Assembly (NCBI GenBank): GCA_963681505.1
Contig: OY811971.1
Span: forward strand, 23,715,036 to 23,779,035
Reading direction: 5' to 3'
DNA length: 64,000 nucleotides
Origin: Eunapius fragilis
Lineage: Eukaryota; Porifera; Demospongiae; Spongillida; Spongillidae
The first letter of the stretch is position 1; each line of letters begins with the position of its first letter. Shown here in pieces: positions 44,930-57,800 of this stretch. The notes under the pieces were generated by a model. It made no database searches and was not told the origin of the DNA. It was given only the letters and a program-made list of their open reading frames with translations. Position numbers and translations under genes: made by a program.

Positions 44930-45490
44930 CAATCTGCCATGGTTTTGGTATTTCAGTTATACTGAAGAGTTTAGCAAAGTGATTTTAGTAACAACTTTTT
45001 TTTTCATGGCCTCATTTTGATGCAAATTTACTATTTTCGTTGGTCGCTTTGTGTTAGTATAACTGGACATGTGTGTGTACATGGTGTATGGGTGGGTATG
45101 TATTGGAGTCATGGGTGTGCATGTATTGGAATCAAGAGATCTGGTTGCACCTATTTACGTGGACATAAGTGAAGGTTCAAAAGATCTAAATATCTTAACC
45201 AATATGTGTGTGTGCATATGTGTTATACTGAAGAGTTTAGCAAAGTGATTTTAGTAACAACTTTTTTTTTCATGGCCTCATTTTGATGCAAAATTCATTG
45301 GTCATTTTAGGCTTCATGTTTGTTGTTGTACACACATATACACATTGGTAAACATATATCCTTTGAGCCTTCACATGTCCACATTAATGGGTGCCACCAG
45401 TGATGATACAGATCTCTTTCATTCCAATACATGCACACCCATGATTCCAATACATGCACACCCATACACCATGTACCATAAGTTGGAGAT
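44930..45490. repeat. Inverted-repeat cluster of the dispersed family
   Basis: About 45073-45215 and 45330-45482 are inverted relative to each other (CATGTATTGGAATCA against its complement, CATGGTGTATGGGTG against CACCCATACACCATG). The phrase TATACTGAAGAGTTTAGCAA occurs before each arm, at 44958 and 45225, in direct orientation. Confidence 0.7.
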
Positions 45491-46849
45491 ACCTTCTCCA
45501 CTGGCTTTGTGAAGTGTCTGTGTGGTGTGGCCCTGTTTTACACTTTCCAGCTTTTTTATTGAGAACACTAAGGGGCTGTCAATTAATAGTATGAAAGGTC
45601 ATTATGGCAATTAAATATTCAGTGCTCGATATTTCAATTATGAAGAGGTTTGTGGTATACATACATAAAGTGAAAGTGTTCATACCTATAAGGAGAATTG
45701 GAGATTTATAGTAACTCAAATTGTGTAAAAAAAAGAGGGTCCAATCGATGTGGAATGGCCCTGGTACCATCTTCTCCACTGGCTACATATGTGAAGTGTG
45801 TGTGGTGGTGTGTTGTACGTACGAGCTAGCTACATGTAGCTAGGTCCCTAAATGTGTTGTCTTTGAATTAATTCCTTATTTATTTAGAACAGATCCTGTC
45901 ATGTGATAGATTGTAAAGATAAAATAATTGTGTGGGCTGTGTAGTGCTTACTTCCCATCTTGTAAATGCCCCCTGGACAAGCTTCTATTTTGCCTTCTAA
46001 CCCCCCCCCCCCCCGCTCGGACAGGCATTTAAATGACCACCCCTCGAAACATATTCCCTATACCCCCCTGGACACCATTTATTGTCATCTGTAGGTGTGT
46101 GTAACTAAATGATGGAACAGCCCATTGCAGAGTGATTAACTAGGAACAGTTGGCTTGGGCTTACATCTAATCCTACAGTACAGTAGGTGTGTTACACCAT
46201 TCCAGTAGAGCTCAAAAAGTCTTTACTTCAGCAACCATTTTGCAATCTTCACAGATGATCAATCTATTATAGGGTGATGACATCATGTGTTGGAATTCCC
46301 AGCTTTTTGCCAAGTCCCTGTGAACTCCCAGCCTATGAAGTGTCCCCGTAGCTACCAAAGTGTGTGGGAGGTCAGAAGTGGTGCTTGTACCTCAGTTATA
46401 GCTGCTAGCCATAACTGCAGTGGTGGATGCCATAAAAGAGTAGTTCACTGATATGGAATACGACTGGTAGTGCAAACAGATGGGCAGAGTACGTTACTCC
46501 CTTTTAATATTACAAGGGTCTCAACAAAAGGGCAAGGCCAGCTAACACACACAGAAGACGTACAAAACAGTCGCAGGCCATTCCAGCTAACTATTTTTAT
46601 TCATTTATAGCATCTTAAGTTTTGTACCGAGCTAAGTGTCCCCAGTAAGTCAAAAGACACAACCTAAAAATGACCACAGACTTGCTCACCTTGTCATTTT
46701 TTGCTTGAAGGTTATTTCCCATTAATATAAACAACTATTGCTAAGCTAAATACAAATCTCCAACACCTCACAAATACTTTAAGGTGGCACACCCCCCACC
46801 CCACCTGGGCCCATGCACAACTGTGTGGTATACCCTGACCTCATGAATG
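45491..46849. other. Intergenic, no gene seen
   Basis: Contains the copy (45790-45893) of the sequence upstream of the Kelch gene and a C-rich run near 46002-46016. No exon supported on either strand. Confidence 0.45.
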
Positions 46850-48720
46850 CACAACCCCGCAACCAGCTCTGGTCCCACAACCAGCTGTGGCCCCATAACC
46901 AGCTCTGGCTCCACAACCAGCTCTGACACCACAGCCAGCTCTGGCTCCATAACCAGCTCTGGCCCCACAACCAGCTCTGGCTCCACAACCAGCTCTGGCT
47001 CCACAACCTGCTCTGGCTCAAAAACCAGCTCTGGCTCCGCGACCAGCTCTGGCCCCACAACCAGCTCTGGCTCCACAACCAGCTCTGGCTCCACAACCAG
47101 CTCAGGCTCCACATCCAGCTCTGGTTCCACAACCAGCTCTGGCCCCACAACCAGCTCTGGCCCCACAACCAGCTCTGGCCCCACAACCAGCTCTGGCCCC
47201 ACAACCAGCTCTGAAACCACAACCAGCTCTGGCTCCATAACCAGCTCTGACCCCACAACCAGCTCTGGCTCCACAACCTGCTCTGGCTCCATAACCAGCT
47301 CTGGCCCCACAACCAGCCCTGGCTCCACAACCAGCTCTGGCCCCACAACCAGCTCAGGCTCCACAACCAGCTCTGGCAACACAACCAGCTCTGGATCCAT
47401 AACCAGCTCTGACCCCACAACCAGCTCTGGCCCCACAACCAGCTCTGACACCACAACCAGCTCTGGCTCCATAACCAGCTCTGGCCCCACAACCAGCTCT
47501 GGCTCCACAACCAGCTCTGGCTCCACAACCAGCTATGGTCCCACAACCAGCTCTGGCCCCACAACCAGCTCAGGCTCCACAACCAGCTCTGGCTCCACAA
47601 CCAGCTCTGGCTCCACAACCAGCTCTGGTTCCACATCCAGCTCTTGCCCCACAACCAGCTCTGGCTCCACAACCAGCTCTGCCCCCACAACCAGCTCTGG
47701 CTCCACAACCAGATCTGGCCCCACAACCAGCTCTGGCTCCACAACCATCTCTGGCTCCACAACCAGCTCTGGCTCCACAACCAGCTCTGGCTCCACAACC
47801 AGCTCTGGCTCCACAACCAACTCTGGCCCCACAACCAGCTCTGGCTCCACAACCAGCTCTGGCCCCACAACCAGCTCTGGCTCCACAACCAGCTCTGGCA
47901 ACACAACCAGCTCTGGCTCCACATCCAGCTCTGGCCCCACAACCAGCTCTGGCTCCACAACCAGCTCTGGCCCCCAACCAGCTCTGGCAACACAACCAGC
48001 TCTGGATCCATAACCAGCTCTGACCCCACAACCAGCTCTGGCCCCACAACCAGCTCTGACACCACAACCAGCTCTGGCTCCATAACCAGCTCTGGCCCCA
48101 CAACCAGCTCTGGCTCCACAACCAGCTCTGGCTCCACAACCTGCTCTGGCTCCATAACCAGCTCTGGCTCCGCAACCAGCTCTGGCCCCACAACCAGCTC
48201 TGGCTCCACAACCAGCTCTGGCCTCACAACCAGCTCAGGCTCCACATCCAGCTCTGGTTCCACAACCAGCTCTGGCCCCACAACCAGCTCTGGCTCCACA
48301 ACCAGCTCTGGCTCCACAACCAGCTCAGGCTCCACATCCAGCTCTGGTTCCACAACCAGCTCTGGCCCCACAACCAGCTCTGGCTCCACAACCAGCTCTG
48401 GCTCCTCAACCAGCTCTGGCTCCACAACCAGCTCTGGTTCCACATCCAGCTCTGGCCCCACAACCAGCTCTGGCTCCACAACCAGCTCTGCCCCCACAAC
48501 CAGCTCTGGCTCCCCAACCAGATCTGGCCCCACAACCAGCTCTGGCTCCACAACCAGCTCTGGCTCCACAACCAGCTCTGACCCCACAACCAGCTCTAGT
48601 TCCACATCCAGCTCTGACACCACAACCAGCTCTGGTTCCACATCCAGCTCTGACACTACAACCAGCTCTGGCTCCACAACCAGCTCTGGTCCCACAACCA
48701 GCTCTGGCTCCACAAGCTCC
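46850..48720. repeat. 18-bp minisatellite (ACCAGCTCTGGCTCCACA)n
   Basis: About 104 units with single-base variants (GGCCCC, GGTTCC, GACACC, GGCAAC). The unit is stop-free in five frames, so long mucin-like TTSSGS and EPELVV-like frames appear. No start context, signal peptide or anchoring domain supports translation. Around 47960-47990 the phase slips by one base, breaking the forward frame. Confidence 0.93.
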
Positions 48721-48899
48721 CTAGTCCTCACATGGTCCTCCCTAGTCATCCCTAGTCTTCCCTTGGTTCCCCCTAGTCCATTCCAACTGTTTCCCAAGGT
48801 TTCTGAGGAATGTTGTGTGCTAAGTCTGCAGTGTTGGAGAGTCCATTTCGCATTGAAACCCTTTTTACATCTTCTGTCATCCTAGGCCAATTAACCGAG

Positions 48900-49850
48900 T
48901 CCCTTGCTCTTCTCAATGTTGATTCTATACCTTGACTGACATGCAGTCATTGTAGAATCTGGCCTCTGAGTTCTGTGGGAGCAACAACCTATCCCTCCTT
49001 ATAGATAATCCCATCTTGGACTGTGATACTGTCTCGAACATTCCATTAAGGTCTGGATGGTGGGGGCACCTGTGAAATGTTGGACGGCCATCCTTGAACA
49101 ATGACATGTTTCAGGCTACATTGTTCTGGATCACTTTGTGCTGCTCCTTTTAATAGTCTCCATTCTCTGGTCACTAACCCAAACAAACTCTCGTTCCTTG
49201 GTGTTCTCCATCTCCTGATCTTCAAGCTGAACAACATCATGCCTTTCCCCGCTCATTTCCCACAGTATGTCCCACTGTAGCTCTGGACAGCACCACTTGT
49301 AGTTTTCCAGGTACAGACACCACATCAAGATCATAACATTGCCCATCTGGAACGCTCGCTGTCGTGCATTACGATCACACCAGTGCTTCTGGTCCTCTTG
49401 GGCTTCACGAAGGTGTGCGGCTGCCAGAGCTGCCATCTTTGACAACTTGTTCTGTACTCCGAGTACATGAGACACCACACTGTCCTTTGTTGACTTGCTA
49501 CCTTCCCAGGCTCCCTTGACTATGTCCAGCGGTCCCCTAACGTATAGCAACTTCAAGGGCAAAAACCCTGTGGAGGCCTGTGGTACCTCCCTATACGCAA
49601 ATAACAGAAATGAGAGCCATGTGTCCCAATTCTTCACATCTTCTACCACCACCTTTCTCAGCATTGCTTTGAGAGTTCCATTGAACCTTTCGACTAACCC
49701 ATCTGTCTGCGGATGATAGGGGCTGCTCCTGAGTGGGTGTATGTGCAGAAGTATGTAAATTTCACTCAGCCACTTTGACATGAAATTACTGTCTTGATCA
49801 GTCTTCCGGTGTCCCAACCCCAGTAAAAATCTGTACCAACTCATCAGCTA
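48900..49850 (-). mobile_element. Ty3/Gypsy integrase relic
   Basis: Minus-strand phrases: LRSSPYHPQTDGLVERFNGT, LKAMLRKVVVEDVKNWD, LSFLLFAYREVPQASTGFLP and EDQKHWCDRNARQRAFQMG, from the second half of a Gypsy integrase. No LTR seen. Broken, a few breaks. Confidence 0.87.
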
Positions 49851-49859
49851 CGCACTCCA

Positions 49860-50690
49860 TGTCACAATGCTCCGCCCCCTGCAACAGCTTCCGGATATCT
49901 GGTTCCATAGTCACACAGCACCAGGACATAGTGTTGAAGGAAGTCTGCACCCTGCTCCAGATACACAAAACCCGTACAACGGCCTACCATCATCATTGTA
50001 ATGTGTTAGTAGAGAGGTTCGATAGAACATTGTTAGACATGCTATCTACAGTGGTTAAGGATCATGAGATGGATTGGGACCAGTGTATACGGGAGGGTGT
50101 GTTTAGCATACAATTCGAGTGTTCATGCATCCACAGGGTACTCCCCCTTTTATTTGATGTATGGTCGTCAAGTAAACCTACCTGTTGACCTGATGTACAT
50201 GTATGGCTCAACCCCACACGAAGCCTGCACCTTGGGTGATTATGCATATACGTTGCGAAACAATCGCACAGAGGTACATGTATATGCGTTGGCTCGAAAA
50301 AAGGGTATTACTGAGCACCACCGACAAAAGGGTATCACTGAGCACCACCGACAAAAGGGTATTACTGAGCACCACCGACAAAAGGGTATTACTGAGCACC
50401 ACTGACAAAAGGGTATTACTGAGCACCACCAACAAAAGGGTATTACTGAGCACCACCGACAAAAGGGTATTACTGAGCACCACCGACAAAAGGGTATTAC
50501 TGAGCACCACCGACAAAAGGGTATTACTGATCACCACCAACAAAAGGGTATTACTGAACACCACCGACAAAAGGGTATTACTGAGCACCACCGACAAAAG
50601 GGTATTACTGAGCACCAAAGACAAAAGGCTTTATACAATGTCAAAGTACATGGTGCTCCGTATCAAGTAGGTGACTGGGTATGGCTACAT
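49860..50690 (+). mobile_element. Ty3/Gypsy integrase relic, opposite orientation, with internal minisatellite
   Basis: Forward phrases: [49 protein letters not shown] and YQVGDWVWLHSPAVPRG. Broken, several breaks. It abuts the reverse-oriented relic at 48900-49850. Within it, at about 50300-50625, a 27-bp unit (GGGTATTACTGAGCACCACC plus GACAAAA) is amplified about 12 times. Confidence 0.85.
50300..50625. repeat. 27-bp minisatellite inside a Gypsy relic
   Basis: About 12 units, all in one phase, differing by single bases (GACAAAA or AACAAAA, GAGCACC or GATCACC). Confidence 0.93.
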
Positions 50691-51814
50691 TCACCAGCTG
50701 TGCCCCGGGGTCAATGTAGGAAATTACATCACATATCCTTCACATGTGTGTGCTGTGAGCTAGGGTAGTCTAGGAAACGAGATGGGCATGGCTGTGGGAG
50801 TGGTTACATGTGACCTAACACATGTGATCTAAAGATTCGTCCATTACATGGTTTTGGTATGTTATTTGGACTGAAGTGTTTAGCAAAAGTGGTTCTGGTA
50901 GTAATCATTTTCATCTAGGTTATTTTAGACTTTGTTTATTGTAGCACACATACACACACACATTGGTTAACATATCTAGATCCTTTCAGCCTTCACTTAT
51001 GTCCACATAAATGGGTGCCACCAGAGATGAAACAGATCTCTTGATAGCAATACATGCACACCCATACACCATGCGTACACACATGTGCACCCACAATTGC
51101 CATATGGTCAGGTAGTATATGAGACTGTTTCTGTGGATATGTGAGCATTCTAGGCATTGTTTGCATGGTCACGAAATACGGGACTTCCCCCCCCCCCCCC
51201 CCCCCACCCACCCCCAGTGGTGTTATATCTTATGCACAGGCTTCTAGAAGTATGGTGGAGCTGTTGCTGATCAGGAAGCACCGTGATTCTGAACACTAGT
51301 TTATTTTAGATGTGGCTACACCATGCTGTCATATTTTGTTTGAACAGAGCAGCACACCTCAAAATTAGTTATAGGTAGCGGGCCTATGAACAAACTATGT
51401 GTATTGTCTAGTTGGTAATGACAGTGATGTGCACAGCAGATGAAGGACCAATTATATGTCAAAGTGGGTTGGGTGAAGGGAGCATGATATAGGAGATGCC
51501 CAGCTATGTACCATTCTGATAATCATTATCATATATGTGGACTATTGCTATTGCCACAAATCACCCACACACTGGTAACATGGTTATCAGATACAAGTAC
51601 ATCAATACATGTAGTTTTAGGGGAACCTGATCAAAGTTGGGGGTGTTAGAGGAGGAGACCCCCCATCCCATTGAATGTGTGTGTGTGTGGGGGAGAAGGG
51701 GTGTAACCACAGGGTATCAATCCCATCTTCCCCTTCCTCCACTCCACCCACTGCTGGGTCATGTGACTGTGGAGTTGATTGAGTGGTGTCATGGCTAGAC
51801 CTCCTCCCACCACC
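50691..51814. other. Intergenic, with dispersed-family copy and poly-C run
   Basis: A copy of the TTTAGCAAA/GGTTAACATAT family lies at 50845-51075. A run of about 20 C is at 51187-51206. No exon supported. Confidence 0.5.
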
Positions 51815-54800
51815 TCATGGTCACCCCTCATGTATGGTCACCCCTCATGTGTGGTCACCCCTCATGTATGGTCACCCCTCATGTATGGTCACTCCTCATG
51901 TATGGTCACCCCTCATGTATGGTCACCCCTCATGTATGGTCACCCCTCATGTATGGTCACCCCTCATGTATGGTCACCCCTCATGTATGGTCACCCCTCA
52001 TGTATGGTCACTCCTCATGTATGGTCACCCCTCATGTATGGTCACCCCTCATATATGGTCATCCCTCATGTATGGTCACCCCTCATGTATGGTCTCCCCT
52101 CAAGTATGGTCACCCCTCATGTACATGTACGGTCACCCCTCATGTATGATCACCCCGCATGTATGGTCACCCCTCATGTATGGTCACCACTCATGTATGG
52201 TCACCCCTCATGTATGGTCACCCTCATGTATGGTCACCCCTCATGTATGGTCACCCCTCATGTATGGTCACCCCTCATATATGGTCATCCCTCATGTATG
52301 GTCACCCCTCATGTATGGTCTCCCCTCAAGTATGGTTACCCCTCATGTACGGTCACCCCTCATGTATGATCACCCCGCATGTATGGTCACCCCTCATGTA
52401 TGGTCACCACTCATGTATGGTCACCCCTCATGTATGGTCACCCTCATGTATGGTCACCCCTCATGTATGGTCACCCCTCATGTATGGTCACCCCTCATGT
52501 ATGGTCATCCCTCATGTGTGGTCACCCTCATGTATGGTCACCCCTCATGTATGGTCACCCCTCATGTATGGTCACCCTCATGTATGGTCACCCCTCATGT
52601 ATGGACACCCCTCATGTATGGTCACCCCTCATGTATGGTCACCCTTCATGTATGGTCACCTATCATGTATGGTCACCTATCATGTATGGTTACCCTTCAT
52701 GTATGGTCACCCCTCATGTATGGTCATCTCTCATGTATGGTCGCTCTTCATGTATGGTCATTCCTCATGTATGGTCACCCCTCATGTATGGTCACCTGTC
52801 ATATATTGTCACCCTTCATGTATTGTCACCCTTCATGTATGGTCACCTATCATGTATGGTCACCCTTCATGTATGGTCACCCCTCATGTATGGTCATCTC
52901 TCACGTATGGTCGCCCCTCATGATTGGTCACCCCTCATGTATGGTCACCCCTCATGTATGGTCACCCTTCATGTATGGTCACCTCTCATGTATGGTCACC
53001 CCTCATGTATGGTCACCCCTCATGTATAGCCACCCCTCATGTATGGTCACCTCTCATGTATGGTCACCCCTCATGTATGGTCATCTCTCACGTATGGTCG
53101 CCCCTCATGATTGGTCACCCCTCATGTATGGTCACCCCTCATGCATGGTCACTCCTCATGTATGGTTACCCCCTCATGTATCGTCACCCCTCATGTATGG
53201 TCACCCCTCATGTACATGTGTGGTCACCCCTCATGTATGGTCACCTCTCATGTATGGTCACCCCTCATGTATGGTCACCCCTCATGTATGGTCACCCTTC
53301 ATGTATGGTCACCCCTCATGTATGGTCACCCCTCATGTATGGTCACCCCTCATGTATGGTCACCCCTCATGTATGGTCACCCTCATGTATGGTCACCCCT
53401 CATGTATGGTCACCCCTCATGTATGGTCATCCCTCATGTGTGGTCACCCTCATGTATGGTCACCCCTCATGTATGGTCACCCCTCATGTATGGTCACCCT
53501 CATGTATGGTCACCCCTCATGTATGGACACCCCTCATGTATGGTCACCCCTCATGTATGGTCACCCTTCATGTATGGTCACCTATCATGTATGGTCACCC
53601 TTCATGTATGGTCACCCCTCATGTTTGGTCATCTCTCATGTATGGTCGCCCTTCATGTATGGTCACCACTCATGTATGGACACCCTTCATGTATGGTCAT
53701 CCCTCATGTATGGTCACCCCTCATGTATGGTCACCCTTCATGTATGGTCACCTATCATGTATGGTTACCCTTCATGTATGGTCACCCCTCATGTATGGTC
53801 ATCTCTCATGTATGGTCGCTCTTCATGTATGGTCATCCCTCATGTATGGTCACCCTCATGTATGGTCACCACTCATGTATGGACACCCTTCATGTATGGT
53901 CATCCCTCATGTATGGTCACCCCTCATGTATGGTCACCTCTCATATATTGTCACCCTTCATGTATTGTCACCCTTCATGTATGGTCACCTATCATGTATG
54001 GTCACCCTTCATGTATGGTCACCCCTCATGTATGGTCATCTCTCATGTATGGTCGCCCCTCATGATTGGTCACCCCTCAAGTATGGTCACCCCTCATGTA
54101 TGGTCACCCCTCATGTATGGTCACCTCATGTATGGTCACCTCTCATGTATTGTCACCCCTCATGTATGGTCACCCTTCATGTATGGTCACCTCTCATGTA
54201 TGGTCACCCCTCATGTATGGTCACCCCTCATGTATAGCCACCCCTCATGTATGGTCACCTCTCATGTATGGTCACCCCTCATGGATGGTCACCCCTCATG
54301 TATGGTCACCCCTCATGTATGGTTACCCCTCATGTATTGTCACCCCTGATGTATGGTCACCCCTCATGTATGGTTACCCCTCATGTATGGTCATCCCTCA
54401 TGTGTGGTCACCCCTCATGTATTGTCACCCCTCATGTATGGTCACTCCTCATGTATGGTTACCCCCTCATGTATCGTCACCCCTCATGTATGGTCACCCC
54501 TCATGTACATGTGTGGTCACCCCTCATGTATGGTCACCTCTCATGTATGGTCACCCCTCATGTATGGTCACCCCTCATGTATGGTCACCCTTCATGTATG
54601 GTCACCCCTTATGTATGGTCACCCCTCATGTATGGTCACCCCTCATGTATGGTCACCCCTGATGTATGGTCACCTCTCATGTATGGTCACCCCTCATGTA
54701 TGGTCACCACTCTTGTATGGTCACCCCTCATGTATGGTCACCCCTCATGTACGGTCACCCCTCATGTATGGTCACCATTCATGTACATGTGTGGTCACCC

Positions 54801-57800
54801 CTCATGTATGGTCACCCCTCATGTATGGTCACCCCTCATGTATGGTCACCCCTCATGTATGGTCACCCCTGATGTATGGTCACCTCTCATGTATGGTCAC
54901 CCCTCATGTATTGTCACCACTCTTGTATGGTCACCCTCATGTATGGTCACCCCTCATGTATGTTCACCCCTCATGTATGGTCACCCCTCATGTATGGTCA
55001 CCCCTCATGTATGGTCACCCCTCATGTATGGTCACCCCTAATGTATGGTCACCCCTCATGTATGGTCACCCCTCATGTATGGTCACCCTTCATGTATGGT
55101 CACCCCTCATGTATGGTCACCCCTCATGCATGGTCACCCCTCATGTATGGTCACCCTCATGTATGGTCACCCCTCATGTATGTTCACCCCTCATGTATGG
55201 TCACCCCTCATGTATGTTCACCCCTCATGTGTGGTCACCCCTCATGTACGGTCACCCCTTATGTATGGTCACGCCTCATGTATGGTCACCCATCATGTAT
55301 AGTCACCCCTCATGTATGGTCACCCCTCATGTATGGCCACCCCTCATGTATGGTCACCCCTCATATATGGTCACCCCCCATGTACATGTGTGGTTACCCC
55401 TCATGTATGGTCACCCCTCATGTATGGTCACCCCTCATGTATGGTCACCCTCATGCATGGTCACCCCTCATGTATGGGCACCCTCATGTATGATCACCCC
55501 TCATATGTATGGTCACCCCTCATGTATGGTCACCCCTCATGTATGGTCACCCCTCATGTATGGTTACCCTCATGTATGGTCACCCCTTTTGTATGGTCAC
55601 GCCTCATGTATAGTCACCCCTCATGTATGGTCACCTCTCATGTATGGTCACCCCTCATGTATGGTCACCCCTCATGTATGGCCACCCCTCGTGTATGGTC
55701 ACCTCTCATGTATGGTCACCCCTCATGGATGGTCACCCCTCATGTATGGTCTCCTCATGTATGGTTACCCCTCATGTTTTGTCACCCCTCATGTATAGTC
55801 ACCCCTCATGTATGGTCACTCCTCATGTATGGTTACCCCCTCATGTATCGTCACCCCTCATGTATGGTCACCCCTCATGTACATGTGTGGTCAGCCCTCA
55901 TGTATGGTCACCTCTCATGTATGGTCACCCCTCATGTATGGTCACCCCTCATGTATGGTCACCCTTCATGTATGGTCACCCCTCATGTATGGTCACCCTC
56001 ATGTATGGTCACCCCTCATGTATGGTCACCCCTCATGTATGGTCACCCTCATGTATGGTCACCCCTCATGTATGGTCACCCCTCATGTATGGTCATCCCT
56101 CATGTGTGGTCACCCTCATGTATGGTCACCCCTCATGTATGGTCACCCCTCATGTATGGTCACCCTCATGTATGGTCACCCCTCATGTATGGACACCCCT
56201 CATGTATGGTCACCCCTCATGTATGGTCACCTTTCATGTATGGTCACCTATCATGTATGGTCACCCTTCATGTATGGTCACCCCTCATGTTTGGTCATCT
56301 CTCATGTATGGTCGCCCTTCATGTATGGTCACCACTCATGTATGGACACCCTTCATGTATGGTCATCCCTCATGTATGGTCACCCCTCATGTATGGTCAC
56401 CCTTCATGTATGGTCACCTATCATGTATGGTTACCCTTCATGTATGGTCACCCCTCATGTATGGTCATCTCTCATGTATGGTCGCTCTTCATGTATGGTC
56501 ATCCCTCATGTATGGTCACCCTCATGTATGGTCACCACTCATGTATGGACACCCTTCATGTATGGTCATCCCTCATGTATGGTCACCCCTCATGTATGGT
56601 CACCTCTCATATATTATCACCCTTCATGTATTGTCACCCTTCATGTATGGTCACCTATCATGTATGGTCACCCTTCATGTATGGTCACCCCTCATGTATG
56701 GTCATCTCTCATGTATGGTCGCCCCTCATGATTGGTCACCCCTCAAGTATGGTCACCCCTCATGTATGGTCACCCCTCATGTATGGTCACCTCATGTATG
56801 GTCACCTCTCATGTATTGTCACCCCTCATGTATGGTCACCCTTCATGTATGGTCACCTCTCATGTATGGTCACCCCTCATGTATGGTCACCCCTCATGTA
56901 TAGCCACCCCTCATGTATGGTCACCTCTCATGTATGGTCACCCCTCATGGATGGTCATCCCTCATGTATGGTCTCCTCATGTATGGTTACCCCTCATGTA
57001 TTGTCACCCCTCATGTATGGTCACCCCTCATGTATGGTTACCCCTCATGTATGGTCATCCCTCATGTGTGGTCACCCCTCATGTATTGTCACCCCTCATG
57101 TATGGTCACTCCTCATGTATGGTTACCCCCTCATGTATCGTCACCCCTCATGTATGGTCACCCCTCATGTACATGTGTGGTCACCCCTCATGTATGGTCA
57201 CCTCTCATGTATGGTCACCCCTCATGTATGGTCACCCCTCATGTATGGTCACCCTTCATGTATGGTCACCCCTCATGTATGGTCACCCCTCATGTATGGT
57301 CACCCCTCATGTATGGTCACCCCTGATGTATGGTCACCTCTCATGTATGGTCACCCCTCATGTATGGTCACCACTCTTGTATGGTCACCCCTCATGTATG
57401 GTCACCCCTCATGTACGGTCACCCCTCATGTATGGTCACCATTCATGTACATGTGTGGTCACCCCTCATGTATGGTCACCCCTCATGTATGGTCACCCCT
57501 CATGTATGGTCACCCCTCATGTATGGTCACCCCTGATGTATGGTCACCTCTCATGTATGGTCACCCCTCATGTATGGTCACCACTCTTGTATGGTCACCC
57601 TCATGTATGGTCACCCCTCATGTATGTTCACCCCTCATGTATGGTCACCCCTCATGTATGGTCACCCCTCATGTATGGTCACCCCTCATGTATGGTCACC
57701 CCTAATGTATGGTCACCCCTCATGTATGGTCACCCCTCATGTATGGTCACCCTTCATGTATGGTCACCCCTCATGTATGGTCACCCCTCATGCATGGTCA

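Noticed and set aside
46768-48885. Long mucin-like and EPELVV-like proteins on both strands
   Set aside because: An 18-bp unit open in five frames; no signal peptide, anchor or frame maintenance. Kept as a repeat and mentioned as a finding only.
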